Assembly (NCBI GenBank): GCA_023422005.1
Contig: JAEZSC010000136.1
Location: 1 to 25,088 of the forward strand
Direction of reading: 5' to 3'
DNA: 25,088 nucleotides
Source of the DNA: Bacillota bacterium
GTDB taxonomy: Bacteria; Bacillota; Clostridia; Christensenellales; UMGS416
Shown: piece by piece, positions 22,456-25,088 of the stretch
Position numbering within the stretch: position 1 is the stretch's first letter
How the letters are laid out: each line of letters opens with the position of its first letter
The notes under the pieces: model-generated
Seen by the model: only the letters and a program-made list of their open reading frames with translations
Database searches by the model: none
What the model was told of the DNA's origin: nothing
Program-made: the position numbers and the translations under genes

Positions 22456-22884
22456 TCATTGTTGCCGCTGTTGGCGGCAATCCTTGCACACGCCATAGAT
22501 TTCAATCCGGTGGCCGGTCACGTCGAACTGCATTTCCCGGGCAATGTCCTGCTCATAGCCATGCAGCGGGCAGCCGGGGATCGGGATGGCCCGGTGGCAC
22601 TGGGAGCAGATCAGGTTGTGCCTGTGCTCCGCGGAGGATGGCTCGTACAGCGCGCGGCCTTCCGAGCCGGCGCTCATGCGCGTGAGCAGACCCTTTTCGT
22701 GCAGCAGCTCCAGCGCGCGATACACCGAAGACAGGTTGATCTGCACGCCGCCCTCCCGCAGGGCCATATACACCTGCTCGGCGGACAAAGGCTCCGCGGC
22801 GGAGCACAGCGCTCCCAGCACCGAAAGGCGGTGGCGCGTGGGCTTTACGCCGGCGCGCCGCAGTACAGCTTCCAACTCCTGCAT
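22456..22884 (-). CDS. zur: Fur-family zinc-responsive repressor (Zur, from context)
   Basis: 142 residues from the ATG at 22884; AAAGGAGAG lies just upstream, and an upstream in-frame ATG (22926) would put the start inside the previous gene. An N-terminal winged helix (about 1-80, with the recognition region around SSVYRALELL) is followed by a dimerisation/metal domain. The structural zinc site is C93/C96 with C133/C136. Regulatory-site ligands are visible as the HRHN motif (H87, H89) and H125. Sequence alone gives Fur family; the assignment to Zur rests on its position as the last gene of a zinc ABC-transporter operon, where it would repress that operon in zinc-replete cells. Confidence 0.87.
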   Translation of the reverse strand: MQELEAVLRRAGVKPTRHRLSVLGALCSAAEPLSAEQVYMALREGGVQINLSSVYRALELLHEKGLLTRMSAGSEGRALYEPSSAEHRHNLICSQCHRAIPIPGCPLHGYEQDIAREMQFDVTGHRIEIYGVCKDCRQQRQQ

Positions 22885-22897
22885 ATGAACTCTCCTT

Positions 22898-23746
22898 TCA
22901 GCCGCGCAGACGGCCGCGCAGCGCAAAGGTCATAAAGAACAGCGCCGCCGCCGCCAGCACGATGACCGCGCCGGAAGCCGCCCCGGCATAGTAGGACGCG
23001 ATGAGCCCGCCCACACCGGCCACCAGCGCCAGTGCCACGCTCCAAACGTGGTAGGAGCGCACATTTCCGGCCACGTTGCGCGCCGCCGCCGCCGGCAGCA
23101 CCAGCAGCGAATTCACGAGAAGCAGCCCCACCCACTGTATGCTGACCGTAACGACCACGGCCACGACGATCGTGAAGGCCATCTGCACACCCAGCGTGCC
23201 CACACCCCGGCTGGCGGCCAGCGACGGGTTGACGCTCATCAGCAGCACACGGTTAAAGAGCACGAACCACACGATGAGCACCCCCAGCAGCACCGCGGCC
23301 AGCAGCGCGATGTCGGCGGCCTGCACGCTCAGCAGATCGCCGACCAGCAGCGCGGAAAACCTGGAAAAGCTGCCGCCAAGCGTCAGCAGCACCAGGCCCA
23401 GCGCCACCGCCGTGGAGGAAAACACGCTAATCACCGTGTCTGAGGACGCTGTGCCGCGGTGCTGTATCCACGTGATGCCCACGGCAAACAGCACCGAGAA
23501 GGCGATGGCCGACACCCACGGCAACGAAGCGCCCAGAAGCGCGCCGATGGCGATGCCGGTGAAGGCGCCGTGGCCCAGGCTGTCGGAAAAGAACGCCATG
23601 CGGTTGCTGACGACCATGGTGCCAAGCACGCCCATCAGCGGCGTCAGCAGCAGCACGGCCAGCAGCGCGTTCTTCATGAAATCGTTGCGCGCCCACTCGA
23701 AGGGGAGCACAGCATCAACAATCAAGTACCACCAATCAAGCGTCAT
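22898..23746 (-). CDS. znuB: Zinc/manganese ABC transporter permease (ZnuB-like)
   Basis: 282 residues with about eight membrane segments, matching the ABC-3 permease family. Recognisable stretches are RMAFFSDSLGHGAFTGIA near residue 50, the cytoplasmic loop contacting the ATPase, and the terminal half VGLLLVNSLLVLPAAAAR typical of the family. The first codons overlap the end of znuC by 11 bases, and zur follows 13 bases after the stop. The family transports zinc, manganese or iron; zinc is favoured by the Fur-type regulator in the operon, not by this sequence alone. Confidence 0.9.
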   Translation of the reverse strand: MTLDWWYLIVDAVLPFEWARNDFMKNALLAVLLLTPLMGVLGTMVVSNRMAFFSDSLGHGAFTGIAIGALLGASLPWVSAIAFSVLFAVGITWIQHRGTASSDTVISVFSSTAVALGLVLLTLGGSFSRFSALLVGDLLSVQAADIALLAAVLLGVLIVWFVLFNRVLLMSVNPSLAASRGVGTLGVQMAFTIVVAVVVTVSIQWVGLLLVNSLLVLPAAAARNVAGNVRSYHVWSVALALVAGVGGLIASYYAGAASGAVIVLAAAALFFMTFALRGRLRG

Positions 23747-24521
23747 CTTTGCTCTCCTTGTGGTCCGCTCGGTGCTGGGCGAACCACGCCTGGCCGAAGA
23801 GCTCCATGGTGCGCCGGTCGGCGAACACCTGCTCCGGCGGGCCCTGGGTCACCACGGTGCCGTTGAGCACGATGACGCGGTCGGCATGGCGGGCCACCAT
23901 GTCCAAGTCGTGGCTGACCAGTAGGATGGAAAGGTCCAGCCGCTGGCGCAGGTCGCTGACGGTGGCGTAGAAGCGCTCCAGGCCCAGCATGTCGATGCCG
24001 CTGACCGGCTCGTCCAGCAGCAGCAGGTCCGGCAACGGGTCCAGCGCCAGCGCCAGCAGCACCCGCTGCATTTCTCCACCGCTCAAAGCGCCCAGCCGGC
24101 GGTCTATGAGCGCCGCGGCGTCCACGCGAGCCAGGCCCTCCAGCGCCCGCTTCCTAACGGCCTTGCCCGCGCCCAGCCACGCCGGGCGGCGGTGGGTCGC
24201 GGCAAAGAGGTCCATGACGCTGGTGGGCGCGAAGGCGTCGATGGGCATCTGCTGGGGCACATAGCCCATGACAGGCTGCGTGTGCAGGTTCTTTTCGTCC
24301 AGAAAGCTCAGCGTGCCGGTGTGGCGCACCTCGCCCAAAATGGCCTTGAGCAGCGTGGACTTGCCCGCGCCGTTGGGGCCTATGAGCGCCGTGAGCTCAC
24401 CGCAGTGGATGTGCAGGTTCACGCCATGCAGTATCGTGTGGCCGCCGAAGCTCACGCCAAAGTCATGTATCTTCGTGCAGCACAGCCCCGTGCACGCCGC
24501 GCCTTCTCGTATGGTTGCCAT
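23736..24521 (-). CDS. znuC: Zinc/manganese ABC transporter ATP-binding protein (ZnuC-like)
   Basis: 261 residues from the ATG at 24521, preferred because AAGAAGG lies eight bases upstream; an ATG at 24539 in frame has no good site and falls inside the operator-like palindrome. Walker A is GPNGAGKST (48-56), the Q-loop is around VPQQM (88-92), the signature is LSGGE (146-150) and Walker B ends in D170-E171 (LLLLDEP), followed by the SHDLD switch histidine. This is the energising subunit of a metal-uptake ABC importer. The matching substrate-binding protein (ZnuA) is not in the window: this is the first gene after the promoter. Confidence 0.92.
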   Translation of the reverse strand: MATIREGAACTGLCCTKIHDFGVSFGGHTILHGVNLHIHCGELTALIGPNGAGKSTLLKAILGEVRHTGTLSFLDEKNLHTQPVMGYVPQQMPIDAFAPTSVMDLFAATHRRPAWLGAGKAVRKRALEGLARVDAAALIDRRLGALSGGEMQRVLLALALDPLPDLLLLDEPVSGIDMLGLERFYATVSDLRQRLDLSILLVSHDLDMVARHADRVIVLNGTVVTQGPPEQVFADRRTMELFGQAWFAQHRADHKESKDDA

Positions 24522-24537
24522 AGGGGGGACCTTCTTC

Positions 24538-24559
24538 ATGCTTTACAAATGCAAAGCAT
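24538..24559. promoter_or_regulatory. 22-bp palindrome downstream of the znuC promoter, candidate Zur operator
   Basis: ATGCTTT (24538-24544) and AAAGCAT (24553-24559) are perfect inverted arms with an 8-base spacer. The site lies just past the predicted transcription start, where a bound repressor would block elongation or initiation. It does not match the B. subtilis Zur box letter for letter, so the link to Zur rests on position and symmetry. Confidence 0.45.
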
Positions 24560-24574
24560 TCGCGTATATGTACT

Positions 24575-24603
24575 ATTATACCCCAAAGTGTGGAAAAAGT
24601 CAG
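24575..24603 (-). promoter_or_regulatory. Sigma-A promoter of the znuC-znuB-zur operon
   Basis: On the minus strand CTGACT (24603-24598) and a perfect TATAAT (24580-24575) are separated by 17 bases. The predicted start falls near 24568, giving a leader of about 45 bases. Confidence 0.7.
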
Positions 24604-24698
24604 GGGACGCCCACTAAAGTAGGGTTTAAGAGGAAAACATCAGAACCAAGAAAGATATTCGTGTTCTAGAATAATAATCATTTCCTTCTTTTCCGATT

Positions 24699-24723
24699 CA
24701 TGATACAGATATGGAATATCATG
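24699..24723. repeat. Short inverted repeat in the AT-rich gap upstream of znuC
   Basis: CATGATA (24699-24705) and TATCATG (24717-24723) are perfect 7-bp arms with an 11-base spacer. It could be an operator or chance; nothing adjacent decides. The rest of 24540-24834 holds the znuC promoter region on the left and a terminator on the right. Confidence 0.3.
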
Positions 24724-24752
24724 CAAGCCCCCGACCAAGGGAGCAGCGCCCT

Positions 24753-24798
24753 CAAAAAGCGAATGGGCTCCCTTACCTGCTGGTAAAAGGGAGCCCAT
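24753..24798 (-). terminator. Intrinsic terminator of the gene at the right edge
   Basis: Arms ATGGGCTCCCTT (24763-24774) and AAGGGAGCCCAT (24787-24798) pair perfectly over 12 bp. On the minus strand the hairpin is followed after five bases by TTTTT (24757-24753). It begins about 36 bases past the stop codon of the leftward gene. Confidence 0.75.
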
Positions 24799-24834
24799 AC
24801 TGCTTACCAAATACGCTCTGAGGAGTAGAGCCGT

Positions 24835-25088
24835 TCAGCCAATCTCACCGTTGACATGAATCTCGCAGTCCTGGCAATCGCGTACTACCGCGACCGGGCT
24901 GCTACCATGATCCGTTTTTGCAACAACCGCCTCTACCGCAACATGGCGCGCTTCCTGCACAAGCAGCCAGCAGGGCTCCTCCGGCAGGCGGGCTTCGCCG
25001 GCGCTGGGGCTGATGTCCAGCACCCGGCCCTTGAGGTGCAGACGTTCGCTATCCTTCAGGCGCACCGACAGGCCGGTCAGGCGCACGC
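24835..25088 (-). CDS. C-terminal part of an unrecognised protein
   Basis: An open leftward frame enters from the right edge and ends with TGA at 24837-24835, giving at least 83 residues. A GTG at 25086 is in frame, but there is no sequence upstream to judge it as a start, and a longer gene cut by the window is more likely. The visible tail is soluble, with no membrane segment, and has a C-x2-C pair near the end (RDCQDCEIHVNGE). I do not recognise the family. The terminator at 24753-24798 directly downstream supports it being the real 3' end of a gene. Confidence 0.55.
   Translation of the reverse strand, partial: VRLTGLSVRLKDSERLHLKGRVLDISPSAGEARLPEEPCWLLVQEARHVAVEAVVAKTDHGSSPVAVVRDCQDCEIHVNGEIG

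Overview
The window looks like a piece of chromosome from a high-GC member of the Clostridia (Bacillota), probably a gut or anaerobic Oscillospiraceae/Christensenellales-type organism. The grounds are strong AGGAGG-type ribosome binding sites, frequent TTG/GTG starts, and the gene families present: FLVCR-like MFS, MgtC, LTD-CotH proteins, an amtB-glnK pair and znuCB-zur. I see no phage, transposase, tRNA, rRNA or CRISPR array. The taxonomic placement is inference only.

Layout. (1) 1-2635: the start of a leftward zinc-ribbon protein (cut by the window edge), then two rightward membrane-protein genes, an MFS transporter and an MgtC-family protein, closed by a good terminator. (2) 2632-9166: a rightward envelope/signalling cluster. 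It holds an exported protein with three lamin-tail domains and a CotH kinase domain, an OmpR-type response regulator and its histidine kinase, and a lipoprotein with a metallo-beta-lactamase (ComEC-like) domain and a C-terminal lamin-tail domain. (3) 9304-14309: a leftward gene for a 1549-residue secreted beta-helix/InlB-repeat/fibronectin protein built by tandem duplication. It is flanked on both sides by two copies of an unrecognised ~110-bp two-hairpin element. (4) 14307-16132: the ammonium transporter/PII operon amtB-glnK (leftward), with a strong intrinsic terminator or attenuator in its leader.

(5) 16410-18539: a rightward three-gene operon: tocopherol-cyclase-like protein, membrane protein with an Ada-like zinc knuckle, GNAT acetyltransferase. 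(6) 18571-22247: a leftward pair in which a multi-sensor GGDEF/HD-GYP cyclic-di-GMP enzyme overlaps an L-asparaginase by four bases. (7) 22456-24603: a leftward zinc-uptake operon znuC-znuB-zur with a good promoter and a palindrome just downstream of it that may be the Zur operator. (8) 24753-25088: the end of an unrecognised leftward gene with its terminator.

The most unusual signal is the pair of two-hairpin elements at 9304-9419 and 14201-14309. They are colinear, show one compensatory stem change, have conserved loops, spacer and flank, and each abuts the stop codon of an unrelated gene. The second is the lamin-tail-domain cluster, in which two exported proteins sharing the same domain bracket a two-component system.
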